Positions 23,301 through 29,298 of a stretch of 64,000 bases of DNA are shown piece after piece (position 1 is the first letter of the stretch; each line of letters opens with the position of its first letter). The position numbers and the translations under genes are program-made. A model generated the notes under the pieces. It saw only the letters and a list, made by a program, of their open reading frames with translations. It was not told the DNA's origin and did no database searches. This DNA is from Bacteroidota bacterium (lineage in GTDB: Bacteria > Bacteroidota > Bacteroidia > M30B66): contig JAIXYK010000040.1 of NCBI GenBank assembly GCA_027490225.1, positions 1 through 64,000 on the forward strand, written 5' to 3'.

Positions 23301-25873
23301 GCATTTCATTTACTGGTGCAACAAATTCTGGTGGAAACATTACGCTATCTACTTCTGCAGGAGATAACTCTAATATTGATCCAGTGGTTTTGGATGCCAA
23401 TAAGTCGGCAAATAGATTTTATACCATAACTAATTCTGGTGTTTCTGGATTCACTGCTGCTTCTGTAGTATTTAATTTTGTAAATACAGACCTTGACGGA
23501 GGAGCTAATCCAGCTAATTTTGAAGTAGGCAGATATGCAGCAAGTGTTTGGTCATATCCAACAGTTGGAATTAGAACTGCAACTTCTACACAAGCTGCAG
23601 GGTTGACTCCAGCACAGTTATCTGGTCAATATCAATTGGCTGAATTGTACATTGGTGGAATTGTTTGGAATGGTAACATAAGTGGTGATTGGAATAACAC
23701 AGGAAACTGGACTCCTCCAACGATACCAACAATCGCAGATAATATTACAATTGCAATTGGAACTGTTGCTCAACCTTCTTTCTTAACTGGTGGAAATGGA
23801 TTTTGTAAAAACATAACTTTTGAAGCTGGTGCAAACATGACAGTTCCTTCGTCAAAAATGTTAACCATTTCGGGTAATATTACATCTGTAAATACATCTA
23901 TAAATGGAAGCGGTACTGTAAAAATTACTTCTCCAGCCGCAGTTCACTCTGGAAATACATCTTTCTTTGGAGAATTGAGCATCGCAACAGGGGCTAATTT
24001 AACCACAAATAATGGCGTTACAATTAAAAGTGGAGGTTCTTTAATGCACGGTGCAGGTACAGCTGGTGCAGGTGGAAATGTTACTGGCAATGTTAAAGTA
24101 CAAAGAACCGGTACTTCAGCTAATGCTTATAACTATTGGTCTTCTCCAATATCTAATGGTAATGTTAGCGTGTTAGGAGGAAATAGATATTTTTATAACC
24201 CAACTTCAGCTACAAGTTCTTCTGCTCAAGGACTTAGACAAGGTTGGTTACCTGCAACAGGCTCAATGACAAACGGTAGAGGTTACATTGCAACAGCATC
24301 GGGAACAGTAACGTTTAATGGTCCTGCAAATAACGGAAGTATAAATTATGGTCCGCTAAGTTTAGGAACTTTTACAAATTTTAACCTGATTGGTAATCCA
24401 TACCCATCAGCTATTTCAGCAAGTGCTTTTGTCGCTGCAAATCCTCAAATTAATGGTAGTGCTTTGTATTTCTGGGATGATGATGGAACTGCTGGAGGTG
24501 GTTGGAGCGCATCAGATTATGCTGTTTGGAACAATTTAGGTTTTGTTTCTGGGCCTAATAGTGCTACCGTATTCACTGGAAATATTGCTTCAGGACAAGG
24601 ATTCTTCGTAGACGCAACAGCTTCAACAACTGCTCAGTTTAATAATACAATGAGAACTGCTGTAAACAATGCATTTTTCGAAGAACAAGCTATAGAGCGT
24701 TTATGGATAAGCGTAACTACTGCTGCAAATGACTATAACGAAACATTAATTGCTTTTAAAAATGATGCAACTGATGATGCAGACCAGCAATATGATGCAC
24801 TAAAAATGCGTGGAAATGAAAATATTGCTTTGTATACTATTATCGGAAACAATGATTATGCAATTCAAGCATTGCCTACTTTGAATGCCGATAAAATGCT
24901 GCCTTTAGGTATAGATGCACCTGTTTCTGGTCAACAAACATTAAAACTAAAACAAATAGATCATATACCTGCTTCAGCACAAGTTATCTTGGAAGATACT
25001 AAATTAGGAGTGTTTCAAAATTTAAGAACTAATCCGATTTATGTCTACAATTTCGAGAGTACTACTGATACTGACCGTTTCAGATTACATTTTAAACCAG
25101 CTGTAAAATTGGTTGCATCTACCGAAAGTTGTGCATCAAATGATGGAACAATTCTTATAAATAGTAACTCAGCAACTACTTGGGACTATTCAGTTTTAAA
25201 TAGTAACGGTGCAACAATTGCTTCTGCAACTAATTTCTCAGGAAATGCAATGTTAGAAAACTTAGCTGCAGATATCTATACAGTTAACTTAAGTAACCAG
25301 TTTGGAACTTTTGTTCAAGAAGCAATAGAAATTCAAGGTGGCGAAGGTGTTACAGCCAATGTTTATGCTTCTGCAAATGAAGTGGAAATATCAGATGCTG
25401 CTGTATCTTTTACCGCAACAGTAACTGGAGCAACAGATATTACATGGAATTTTGGTGACGGAACTATTGTTACTGGAATTTTAAATCCTGTACATTATTA
25501 TACAAGCCCAGGTACTTACTCAGTTAGTTTTGTTGCTTCAAATGCAAGCTGTATGGAAATGAAAAACATCGATATTCGTGTTATTAGTGAAATTACAGGT
25601 ATAGAAAAAACCGAGAATCTTGTGTTTAATGTTTATCCAAATCCAGCTTCCGATAATACTGTTATAAACTTGAATTTATCTGAAAGAGAAGATGTGTTAA
25701 CCGTTTTCTTAATTGATGAAACTGGTAAATTAATACAAACAGAGAAATATGAGCAATTAGATAAAAAAGCATCAGTTATTTTACCGGTAAGTAATTTAGC
25801 TGCAGGGATTTATCAAGTATTAATCCAAGGAAAACAATTCAGTTCAGCTGCAAGATTAACAGTTGTTCATTAA
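11348..25873 (+). CDS. Giant (4841-residue) secreted beta-strand-repeat protein with PKD and T9SS type A sorting domains
   Basis: Predicted surface or extracellular protein of roughly half a megadalton, dominated by Thr, Asn, Gly, Ala and Ser in short periodic segments, consistent with a long beta-helix or beta-solenoid. The signal peptide covers residues 1-41 (cleavage near YASA/Q). Residues about 337-1555 hold four tandem copies of a 254-336 residue unit. A module beginning with GxWxxxxxW and leading to GHNxG recurs near residues 1913, 2787 and 3697, with shorter relatives near 45 and 4103. A second module with FPxG...Y.P recurs near 1785, 2653, 3563 and 3972. A PKD-like domain (WNFGDGT) lies near 4690. 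The last 80 residues (VFNVYPNPASDN) are a type A T9SS sorting domain. The exact role (adhesion, matrix or surface layer) cannot be read from sequence. The frame is open throughout. An intrinsic terminator follows. Confidence 0.93.
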   Translation: METTTTHKSIFRAFNLNFNSQWFLRLFFICLTLVFSLYASAQSTTVTTGNWNVPAVWGGTVPPAGNNAVIANNVSITSNVTINDLTINAGTTLTMTGAFTLTVNGSLTVNGTFAGGTGTGTITVAGNTVLNGTGAINLVSGSFTTTGTTTLNGTSSINDATTAGTNTFTGLLTINSGTSFTNTANAPTYIFGGGITNNGTFNKVGTGAVALNGANAIGGTSALNIPGTVTITGNKTMDNTGGLTFPGNVTIAAATTFTNNGTVSITGTLNGGNAATSIWVNAANSTLNYANTAAPMATGVLTASASPNTVNYSTGGQTIEGADYHTLTLGGSTVTKTLNGATTVANAFTIPSTITLANSTFALTLPNTTINGALTLGAGNFTASGTIANNGTFTAGGGTVTIAGAITNGGTFTLGAGNFTASSTFTNNSTFNDGNVGGVNIFTGLYTNAGTFTNITNAPLDFRGGLTNNGTMTAPGTGTMTFSTNTQTITGTNAITFAGPVVVASAVTFNNSATYSFSSTFTTNVGGSATFAGTGATTITGATVLNGNFTLNAGVPITHSGAVTIGAGTNYQANGIPTINGALTGVNATTSIFTLGAGLTLTYSAAAAPMAGGVLDASATGTTVNYSGAAQTIAGGIYNNLVLSGTNTKTLGGNTTVNNAFTISSPITLSNSTFSLTLSNTTINSGGILTGGAGSIIANGTVINNGTVTAGAGAFTVAGAITNGGTFTLGAGNFTASSTFTNNSTFNDANVGGTNVFAGLYTNAGTFTNAGNSPLDFRGGLTNNGTMTAPGTGTMTFSTNAQTVTGTNAITFAGPVVVSSDVTFDNTATYTFSSTFTVNATGLATFTGTGASTIAGISTLNGDFTLDAGTAITQTGAVNIGNNTTYLANGIPTIAGALTGATGTSVFTLGAGLTLVYTNAAAPMVGGVFDASATGTTVNYARNGDQTIAGGIYNNLVLSGTSSIKTLGGNTTVNSAFTIPSPITFANSTYSITLPNTTINSGGIITGGAGNIIANGTILNNGTLTAGGGTFTVAGSITNNGTFTAGAGAFTVAGAITNGGTFTLGAGNFTASSTFTNNSAFNDGNVGGTNVFAGLYTNAGTFTNTGNSPLDFRGGLTNNGTMAAPGTGTMTFSTNTQTVSGTNAITFAGPVVVSSDVTFNNTAAYGFSSTFTTNVGGSATFAGTGATTITGATILNGNFTLNAGVPITHSGAVTIGAGTNYQANGIPSIVGALTGLNATTSIFTLGAGLTLTYSNPAAPMVGGVLDASAAGTTVNYARNGDQTIAGGIYNNLVLSGTSGIKTLGGNTTVNNALTIPAVNTLALAGFDFTALSTISNSGTFNDAAAAGINIITGLFTNTGTFSASNNPSFEFRGGLTNNGTMTGTSGGTYSFTTNPQTITGSNAITFVGPVVVSSDVTFNNTATYTFSSTFTNTGIVNFTNTGAVIFTGIATINEAFTGAAGKTLTHNNAVTIGANTTYTCNGTSTISGVLSGASANAIFSLGTTGTLNYSNATAPMATGQLDAVATGCTVNYSGGNQTVQSSTYYNLGFTATGTKTIPDVSVLGNFIRTAGTPSFVANSVVSFKGGDNATISFNNLGVSFQNLVVDKALSATVTIVPGGAVTTSCISLSIPNGTLNLGTTATTFNVTGDFTGAGGFNMSGGTHTVNLTGVNNSIGTLTSAGPALGTIVYNRAGNQNMIASPNYRNVTLSGSGTKNLSGAMTVNGALNLSTNLFLNLGGSDLTLTPTATLAGTFSASRMILTDGTGNFIKQGTTNAHFTTNIPAGLFPLGGVGGLYTPFTISSLSATYTGTAAISVRAVPLRQPNVPYFNNALSKYWKIETTNISGISANASFVYMPSEAPLPIGLYEPRVWNGTSLAAVAGPSAAGANPFSTTATTFLAGEWTAVDPTIRTTLYSYQSGDWSDLNTWTTDPSGSTLISSIIPGAGDQVVILSGRTVNTAVARTIGQIEIEDGGILDLGTTTGHNLGTVSGEGRLRLQTTTFPTGNFAAFSAATGGTVEYYNLPGGPANVLSNTQLVYNNLEFTNSTGTNYTVNTNSDLTINGNYLSNRTSGDIIVNIGNLATSWSLVFNKNVTINAGTTLKAANYNATHDVTIHGNLSVDGTLNFTNGAANVNSTTGAITVLFRGAVANTTATFGAGSSVKFYDFTVTKNDGFELFVSSSPSATVLFHGRGDVLTVTVGTLRLGANLTIPALGDGVGNYDLGAPGVLPVLWIDGANVTCTASGAIVPYGTFKISSGSFTFTVGQAAVVVRESGLFQIDGGTVNMNLFRTSTTAVTHRGSFVMNGGTLSLSGSTSSEMNFYAILSLPYPENVFKMTGGVINITRVNTGSITVNGGIMIASAPQNYDVTGGTLNVNVTGNQNFDITSTAPFYDLNLGRVSAGTGQVRLNTMNWSYDGNAGNTATISGQPLTVLNNLNVNAATALVFNTNGFNLNVGRNFNLSSAATSLTTGANTLTFNGNTAQAFTVNGTITAPGLNNLTINKGSASTLTLAGSAATITAAGALNLLNGTLADNGKTLNVGGNVINSATHSGTGKIVLNGTAIQTVGGTGNGVFQNLEIAGGPAIVSATNTIRINGNLNMATNRIFNIAIYRLMLQATSAITAVPGAFGASRFIATDGFQSDGGIVKPYNSTAAFLFPFGTGTNYMPATIQFSAAPSAYGTIDVRPVAAKQLYVTDAPNAITAYWKVRQTGFAGVPANSVNLTFNYGTLPDNLAYIPGYYNYQSIAFTTINDVTKVNETTKNISFDNVSYFNGDFTAGTLSAFGVVVPYYSRANGNWNNNTTWSNVGFGGAIAPGIPNASVPVFIGDGISYFHTVTVIANNTVSGSLIVDAGSVLILGTTTGHNFGALPYATAGGAGTIRISSATPVAEFPAGDFGVFFTAEGGTTEYITNGTSFTLPLVTAAPTSAQIRSYKNLVLTPSVGLSIKMPNRDLEIIQNLFITGNAAGVALLNDASAKTLTVRGNLNLTSGILRFPGTFAQAASVEGDITIGTNGTLDVDNSGAVSNSINLTGNLTVNGVIDLNKASKGNFTFIGNLDKVITGTNGSASASFNNITVNKGVGQTTLLNVDLAGAFIAPTNNWLTLQNGTFRLSKATTITLTDQAATSFLLPSAAILSINHASAVVNVAMANADNAEFILAGKLEMLNGTMNIGNTANNRHNDLEYAATETPTLEIRGNSQLNVNGQIRRSVSVLLGSLIYNQQDNSTVLVRGKNPGVAGNFNLNRGKFEITNPGSQFNMSGNALLIVDRGGLASGIYGDVFIDPSASNITGGEIRVGTSLTAGSEGTFLFNSTVPLWNVTVDGTIAAKTLRLLNNPLIVQRDLAIRGSSIFNANSLDVTIGEDLTNENPNSATGLSFGGYQVISASQVTTLNGTLSNQTITGAAGNLTNFANLVVNNTFATGALNLATNSNIRINNNFSALAGNINGGSNNITVLGNTVNNVNINNTGAGYFVSNGTSQQVISGNGLGTFGNFRINNAAGIETSVPLTISGDVNFVNGIFYINNHLLTLTETAAISGVTNESRMFRLNGVLSDGGVRKLYPAAAQNFTFPIGITLKYAPVSINATTNSNAGSVTIKPINVKHPATTDPLDKELTFYWNTSSTGFAPSSVFTHVYNYVNSDAANGIEINYRAGRFFNNVWSPQFGIPSTVNAAANTITLSGVNYLNGDYTAGEQTEFDQLLVFYSRNATLGGNWNDPNAWSTDQILQHTGPAAGTFPTSNTVVIAAGHTIVGNTNNLNAPLATINGTLNLNNSIGHNFGTVSGTGTIRMTPTVANQFIFPGGNYTAFITAGGGTFEYSSTATAALPSQSIYNNVLFTGAGSKTMANTDLLVNGNFTVNAGNVANTFNKNITLNGDYTSLPGTAGFTVGTGTVSMVGGNQTLSGSANFYRLIINGAGVKTFNASVTVSNELQLNNGVIATGSNSVSLNAAATILGGSATSYVNGFLQRFIPSATSSRTFPIGDNTAYTPVSISFTGATNSGGNITLSTSAGDNSNIDPVVLDANKSANRFYTITNSGVSGFTAASVVFNFVNTDLDGGANPANFEVGRYAASVWSYPTVGIRTATSTQAAGLTPAQLSGQYQLAELYIGGIVWNGNISGDWNNTGNWTPPTIPTIADNITIAIGTVAQPSFLTGGNGFCKNITFEAGANMTVPSSKMLTISGNITSVNTSINGSGTVKITSPAAVHSGNTSFFGELSIATGANLTTNNGVTIKSGGSLMHGAGTAGAGGNVTGNVKVQRTGTSANAYNYWSSPISNGNVSVLGGNRYFYNPTSATSSSAQGLRQGWLPATGSMTNGRGYIATASGTVTFNGPANNGSINYGPLSLGTFTNFNLIGNPYPSAISASAFVAANPQINGSALYFWDDDGTAGGGWSASDYAVWNNLGFVSGPNSATVFTGNIASGQGFFVDATASTTAQFNNTMRTAVNNAFFEEQAIERLWISVTTAANDYNETLIAFKNDATDDADQQYDALKMRGNENIALYTIIGNNDYAIQALPTLNADKMLPLGIDAPVSGQQTLKLKQIDHIPASAQVILEDTKLGVFQNLRTNPIYVYNFESTTDTDRFRLHFKPAVKLVASTESCASNDGTILINSNSATTWDYSVLNSNGATIASATNFSGNAMLENLAADIYTVNLSNQFGTFVQEAIEIQGGEGVTANVYASANEVEISDAAVSFTATVTGATDITWNFGDGTIVTGILNPVHYYTSPGTYSVSFVASNASCMEMKNIDIRVISEITGIEKTENLVFNVYPNPASDNTVINLNLSEREDVLTVFLIDETGKLIQTEKYEQLDKKASVILPVSNLAAGIYQVLIQGKQFSSAARLTVVH
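12356..13294 (+). repeat. Giant gene tandem repeat, copy 1 (313 codons)
   Basis: First copy of a kilobase-scale in-frame repeat, counted from KTL(N/G)G to the next KTLGG. It contains the shared block FTASSTFTNNSTFNDGNVGG and ends with the motif VNYSGAAQTIAGGIYNNLVL. Close to copies 2 and 3 at both DNA and protein level. Confidence 0.85.
13295..14242 (+). repeat. Giant gene tandem repeat, copy 2 (316 codons)
   Basis: Second copy, 948 bases. The shared anchor ACAGCATCTTC occurs 945 bases after its counterpart in copy 1. It ends with VNYARNGDQTIAGGIYNNLV. Confidence 0.85.
14243..15250 (+). repeat. Giant gene tandem repeat, copy 3 (336 codons)
   Basis: Third copy, 1008 bases. It is 20 codons longer than copy 2 because a small internal unit (FTVAGSITNNGTFTAGAGA-like) is duplicated inside it. 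The anchor lies 1005 bases after that in copy 2. Confidence 0.85.
15251..16012 (+). repeat. Giant gene tandem repeat, copy 4 (254 codons, diverged)
   Basis: Fourth, shorter and more diverged copy. It keeps FRGGLTNNGTMTG, ITFVGPVVVSSDVTF and the VNYSGGNQTV end motif but lacks the front third of the unit. Confidence 0.75.
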
Positions 25874-25888
25874 TAATCACTAAAATTC

Positions 25889-25925
25889 AAAAGCCTGATA
25901 TTTCAAAAGTATCAGGCTTTTTTTA
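25889..25925 (+). terminator. Intrinsic terminator after the giant gene, abutting the next start codon
   Basis: AAGCCTGATA and TATCAGGCTT form a stem with a short loop, followed by seven T residues. The T-run ends only a few bases before the ATG of the tail paralogue at 25929, so any transcript of that gene that starts upstream must read through this hairpin. Confidence 0.85.
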
Positions 25926-25928
25926 TCT

Positions 25929-27173
25929 ATGAGAAAATTAATTAGTATTTGTACACTCTTTTTTGTGTTTCAATTAGGTGCCTCTGCGCAGCAAAATGAG
26001 TTTTTCGATGATATTTTTTTAGAAAGGGTATGGTTGAGTATTACCAATTCTAATGGTATCTATAATGAGACCTTAATAGCATTTAAACCAGATGCAACTT
26101 TGGATGTAGACACAGCTTATGATGCAGAAAAATTAATTGGCTCAGAAATCTTATCGCTTTACACTAAAATTGGAAATGGTAATTATGCAATTCAAGCGCT
26201 CCCTTCTTTAACATTTGATATGAATGTAACTGTAGGAATCAATTCAAATATGAGTGGCCCTTTAACTTTTGCCTTACAAGAAGAATTGAATTTTTCTCCA
26301 GGTGCCCAATTGATTATTGAAGATAGTAAAACTGGAATCTTTCATAATCTTAGAAATGAGCAGAGTTTTACTTTTGATTTTGATTATCAGATGGATACGT
26401 TAAGATTTATTGCTCATTTTAAGCCTGCTCCAGATTTTAGTGCTTTAACTGGCACTTGCTTGCTCAACGATGGTGGTATTACAATCGTCAATCCTTCTGA
26501 TACACCTTGGAATGTTACCATATTTGATGTAGACAGCAATATTTTAGTAAACAGCACACAAGTAGATTCAATATTGCAATTAAATCAATTCGTTGCGGGT
26601 TTTTATTTTATTTCTTTTAGAAATGAATTTGATGCTGAGTATGATGTTGCAATTGAAATTGAAACAGCTTTACCTGTCGAACTTCAATTTTCGGCATCTT
26701 CAAATATTATTAATTTGCCAAATGCAACAATAGATTTTACTGCAATTATGAGCGGGGCAGAACAAATTATCTGGGATTTTGGCGATGGAACAATTGACAC
26801 AGCTCAAACGCAAGTTTCACATACATATAATGCACCTGGAATTTATACTGTAACTGCAATTGCAGGAACGCCAGGTTGTGAGCAATTTGATTCAGAAGTA
26901 ATTACAGTAAACGATGTTATTTCATCGGTTGAATCTTTAAAGAAAGTAGCGTCTTATATAATTAACGGAAACATTTTCTTCACATTCAACCAGAATTTTC
27001 AACCAGAAGTTTTAGAAATGTTTGATATTTCAGGTAGGCTTCTTTATACTGAAACAATAAATTCTTCTCAACAACATATTGAAATTGATGGCTCATCAAT
27101 TAATAATCAATTGATATTTATACGTTTTATAAGTAAAACAGGTGAATTTGTTTCAAATTACTTTTGTAATTAA
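25929..27173 (+). CDS. Free-standing paralogue of the giant protein's C-terminal 400 residues
   Basis: A 414-residue secreted protein with a signal peptide (residues 1-20, ending GASAQ). From residue 24 it is colinear with residues 4443-4841 of the giant protein. FLERVWLSITNSN matches AIERLWISVTTAN, YNETLIAFKPDAT matches YNETLIAFKNDAT, and YAIQALPSL matches YAIQALPTL. A PKD-like domain with WDFGDGT follows, then a C-terminal segment where the giant has its sorting domain. Here that segment is degenerate: no YPNP motif is visible and it ends FVSNYFCN, although a beta-strand pattern (LEMFDISGRLLYTE) remains. Whether it is still exported by T9SS is therefore uncertain. It begins four bases after the giant gene's terminator. 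Confidence 0.88.
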   Translation: MRKLISICTLFFVFQLGASAQQNEFFDDIFLERVWLSITNSNGIYNETLIAFKPDATLDVDTAYDAEKLIGSEILSLYTKIGNGNYAIQALPSLTFDMNVTVGINSNMSGPLTFALQEELNFSPGAQLIIEDSKTGIFHNLRNEQSFTFDFDYQMDTLRFIAHFKPAPDFSALTGTCLLNDGGITIVNPSDTPWNVTIFDVDSNILVNSTQVDSILQLNQFVAGFYFISFRNEFDAEYDVAIEIETALPVELQFSASSNIINLPNATIDFTAIMSGAEQIIWDFGDGTIDTAQTQVSHTYNAPGIYTVTAIAGTPGCEQFDSEVITVNDVISSVESLKKVASYIINGNIFFTFNQNFQPEVLEMFDISGRLLYTETINSSQQHIEIDGSSINNQLIFIRFISKTGEFVSNYFCN

Positions 27174-27176
27174 CTT

Positions 27177-29018
27177 TTAAAAGTTTTTTATGAAATCATC
27201 CAGAATTGTTTCTTCTTGAAGATTCAATTTCTTTTTTAATCGATATTTACCTTTGCGAACGCTTTCTACTGATATGCCAAGTGCGTCTGCCATTTCTTTG
27301 GTATCATTTTTAACTTTAAGCAAAAGAAAAATACGCTCTTCTGCCGAGGTTAAGTCGGGATAAGTGTTTCTAAGTCTAGTTATAAATTCGGGAAATGCCT
27401 TTTCGAAGAGCATTTTGAATTTAGTCCAATCTTGGTCAGTAAGTAACTTAGACTGTACTAAAGAAAACATTGATTCTGATTCAACAGAATTTTGAGGTGA
27501 CTCATTACTTGCAAATGTTAACTTCGATTCTAATTCAGAAATAACTATGTTTCTTTCAATAATGTTGCTTGTGAAGTCAGATAATATTGTTTTATTAAAC
27601 TCAATTTCTTTTAAAGCTGTTTCTAATTGATTTTGTTTTAACATTTTTTCAGCTTCAAAAAGAATTTTTGTTTTTTGATTTTTGATTCTTTGAAACCAAA
27701 ACAGCAATCCAGAAATTAACAAAATAGCGCCAATCAATACAATTAATAATATTTGCTGAAGCTGGAATACTTTCTTCTCTTCAGATAATTTTAAGATTTT
27801 GTTTTCTTTGTCTTTCAATCCGAATTTCATATTCAATTCGTTTACTAATTCATTATTTTGAATAGTAAAAATCGAATCTCTCATTTCAACAAAAGAGTGA
27901 TAATTTTGAAGTGAATGCTTAAAATCACCCTGCTTTTGATACAACAAATAAAGCCTTTCATATATTCTCATTATTCCATCATCTCGCATTTGTGAATTCT
28001 TCGCATACGAAATTCCTTCTTCAAATATTTTTATAGCTGCATTATAATTGCCTAATTCCATTTCACAAACACCCAAATTATAAAACATAGTAACTTCTTC
28101 TCGGTATTCTGACAAAGAATGAAAAATATCTTTAGCACTAATAATTGTAGTTTTAGCCTCTTCCCATTTTTTCTTTGTCATAAATGATACTCCCAAGCTG
28201 TTATAGCAAAGGGCCAAACCTTTTTTATCACCAATCTTTTCCTTTAAGTTTAGCGCTTTATAAGTCGCATCTTCAAAAGCATTCTGGTTTCCAACTTGAT
28301 GATAAACACTTCCTATCGAACATAAAACATCACTCATATTAAGTGTGTCTTTTTGGGAAGCATAAAATGCATAACTTTTTTCAAAATTTCGTTTCGCATC
28401 TTCGTACTTTTCCATTCCAAAAAAACTATGACCAATCTCCATTAAAGTGTTATAGATACCAACTGAATCATTCAATGATTCAAATATTTGATAAGCTTCA
28501 TTTTGAAGTTTGAGTGATTTTGAAAATTTACTCATATAACCATACACTCCTGCAATCAAATTACTAACTCTAGCAATTCCTTGTTTGTTATTAATTTCCT
28601 TGTAAAGTTGCAAGGCTTTATTTCCAAGAATTTCAGCAGAATCAAGTTTGGCTAGCTTTAAGTAACAAAGCGCTTGTTCTTCTATTAAAAATGCCTTTGA
28701 ATTAGAAATTGGAGCTCGCACAGCGTCATATTTCTTTAATAAAGATAAATATTCTAAAGTTGGAGCTTTTACGCCTAAATTAGTTAGATAGCTGCGTATA
28801 ATTGAATCGCGCTCTGCGGAATATTCTGCTTTATTAAAACTTTTGTAAAACGCAGCCGAATCTTCTACAACGAGCTCTTTTACAAATTCAACTAATTCCT
28901 TAGAAGGCTTCGATGTGAATGGTTTTAGATCAGATTCTTTGTTATTACAATTTGTGGATGTAATTACAACAAAGAAAAAAAATATAGATTGACAAAGAAA
29001 TTTAATGATTTTGTTCAT
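27177..29018 (-). CDS. TPR-containing membrane regulator with LuxR-like C-terminal HTH
   Basis: Bacteroidota-type regulator with an N-terminal signal or lipoprotein-like segment (Cys near residue 24), a TPR array at about residues 100-385, one membrane segment near residues 404-426 (LLIVLIGAILLISGLLF), a coiled-coil stretch, and a C-terminal helix-turn-helix. The HTH segment reads LTSAEERIFLLLKVKNDTKEMADALGISVESVRKGKYRLKKKL, related to LuxR-type effector domains. The topology puts the TPRs outside the cytoplasm and the HTH inside. Targets are unknown. It converges on the giant protein's tail paralogue with 3 bases between the stops. A good promoter lies directly at its start codon. Confidence 0.85.
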   Translation of the reverse strand: MNKIIKFLCQSIFFFFVVITSTNCNNKESDLKPFTSKPSKELVEFVKELVVEDSAAFYKSFNKAEYSAERDSIIRSYLTNLGVKAPTLEYLSLLKKYDAVRAPISNSKAFLIEEQALCYLKLAKLDSAEILGNKALQLYKEINNKQGIARVSNLIAGVYGYMSKFSKSLKLQNEAYQIFESLNDSVGIYNTLMEIGHSFFGMEKYEDAKRNFEKSYAFYASQKDTLNMSDVLCSIGSVYHQVGNQNAFEDATYKALNLKEKIGDKKGLALCYNSLGVSFMTKKKWEEAKTTIISAKDIFHSLSEYREEVTMFYNLGVCEMELGNYNAAIKIFEEGISYAKNSQMRDDGIMRIYERLYLLYQKQGDFKHSLQNYHSFVEMRDSIFTIQNNELVNELNMKFGLKDKENKILKLSEEKKVFQLQQILLIVLIGAILLISGLLFWFQRIKNQKTKILFEAEKMLKQNQLETALKEIEFNKTILSDFTSNIIERNIVISELESKLTFASNESPQNSVESESMFSLVQSKLLTDQDWTKFKMLFEKAFPEFITRLRNTYPDLTSAEERIFLLLKVKNDTKEMADALGISVESVRKGKYRLKKKLNLQEETILDDFIKNF

Positions 29019-29025
29019 TGAAATA

Positions 29026-29056
29026 CAAAAGTAATGTAATGATGATTAGTTTGCAA
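29026..29056 (-). promoter_or_regulatory. Bacteroidota-type promoter of the TPR-HTH regulator
   Basis: On the minus strand TTG, a 20-base spacer and TACTTTTG match the known TTG-N17-23-TAnnTTTG pattern of Bacteroidota primary sigma factors. The -7 box ends 7 bases before the ATG, so the predicted mRNA is leaderless or nearly so. Confidence 0.6.
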
Positions 29057-29221
29057 GTAATTTATATACTTGTAAATCAAGTCCTTATATATTTTTGTCC
29101 ATAATTTTGTCCATGGAAAATAATTAGAATGTCTTTGTCTTTGTACATCATCAAAATACCTAAGTGTTAGTTTAACAACTTATATTTGCTTCAGTTAGTT
29201 AAAGGTCTTCACAAACCACTC

Positions 29222-29235
29222 GTCTATATATAGAC
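29222..29235. promoter_or_regulatory. Perfect 14-base palindrome GTCTATATATAGAC
   Basis: A perfect palindrome immediately beside the rocD terminator and 200 bases upstream of the regulator's start. It may be a protein-binding site or part of the 3' structure of the rocD transcript. No evidence beyond symmetry. Confidence 0.35.
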
Positions 29236-29236
29236 T

Positions 29237-29288
29237 AAAACCCTAACAGTTTTTCTAAACTACCTTTAAGAAAAATTGTTAGGGTTTT
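29237..29288 (-). terminator. Long-stem intrinsic terminator of rocD (bidirectional)
   Basis: AAAACCCTAACAGTTTTTCT pairs with AGAAAAATTGTTAGGGTTTT (19 of 20 positions) around a loop of about 13 bases, with A/T runs on both outer sides. It lies 11 bases after the rocD stop codon. Confidence 0.88.
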
Positions 29289-29298
29289 TACTTTGAAA

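Noticed and set aside
11470-25000. Many minus-strand frames of 60-179 residues opposite the giant gene (for example 18622-19161)
   Set aside because: They are rich in Val, Pro, Leu and Phe in a way that mirrors Thr/Asn/Gly codons on the plus strand; these are antisense shadows of a repetitive gene.
29019-29298. Small RNA gene between the TPR-HTH regulator and rocD
   Set aside because: The strong hairpin and the palindrome are explained as the rocD terminator and a possible site; no separate plus-strand promoter was found.
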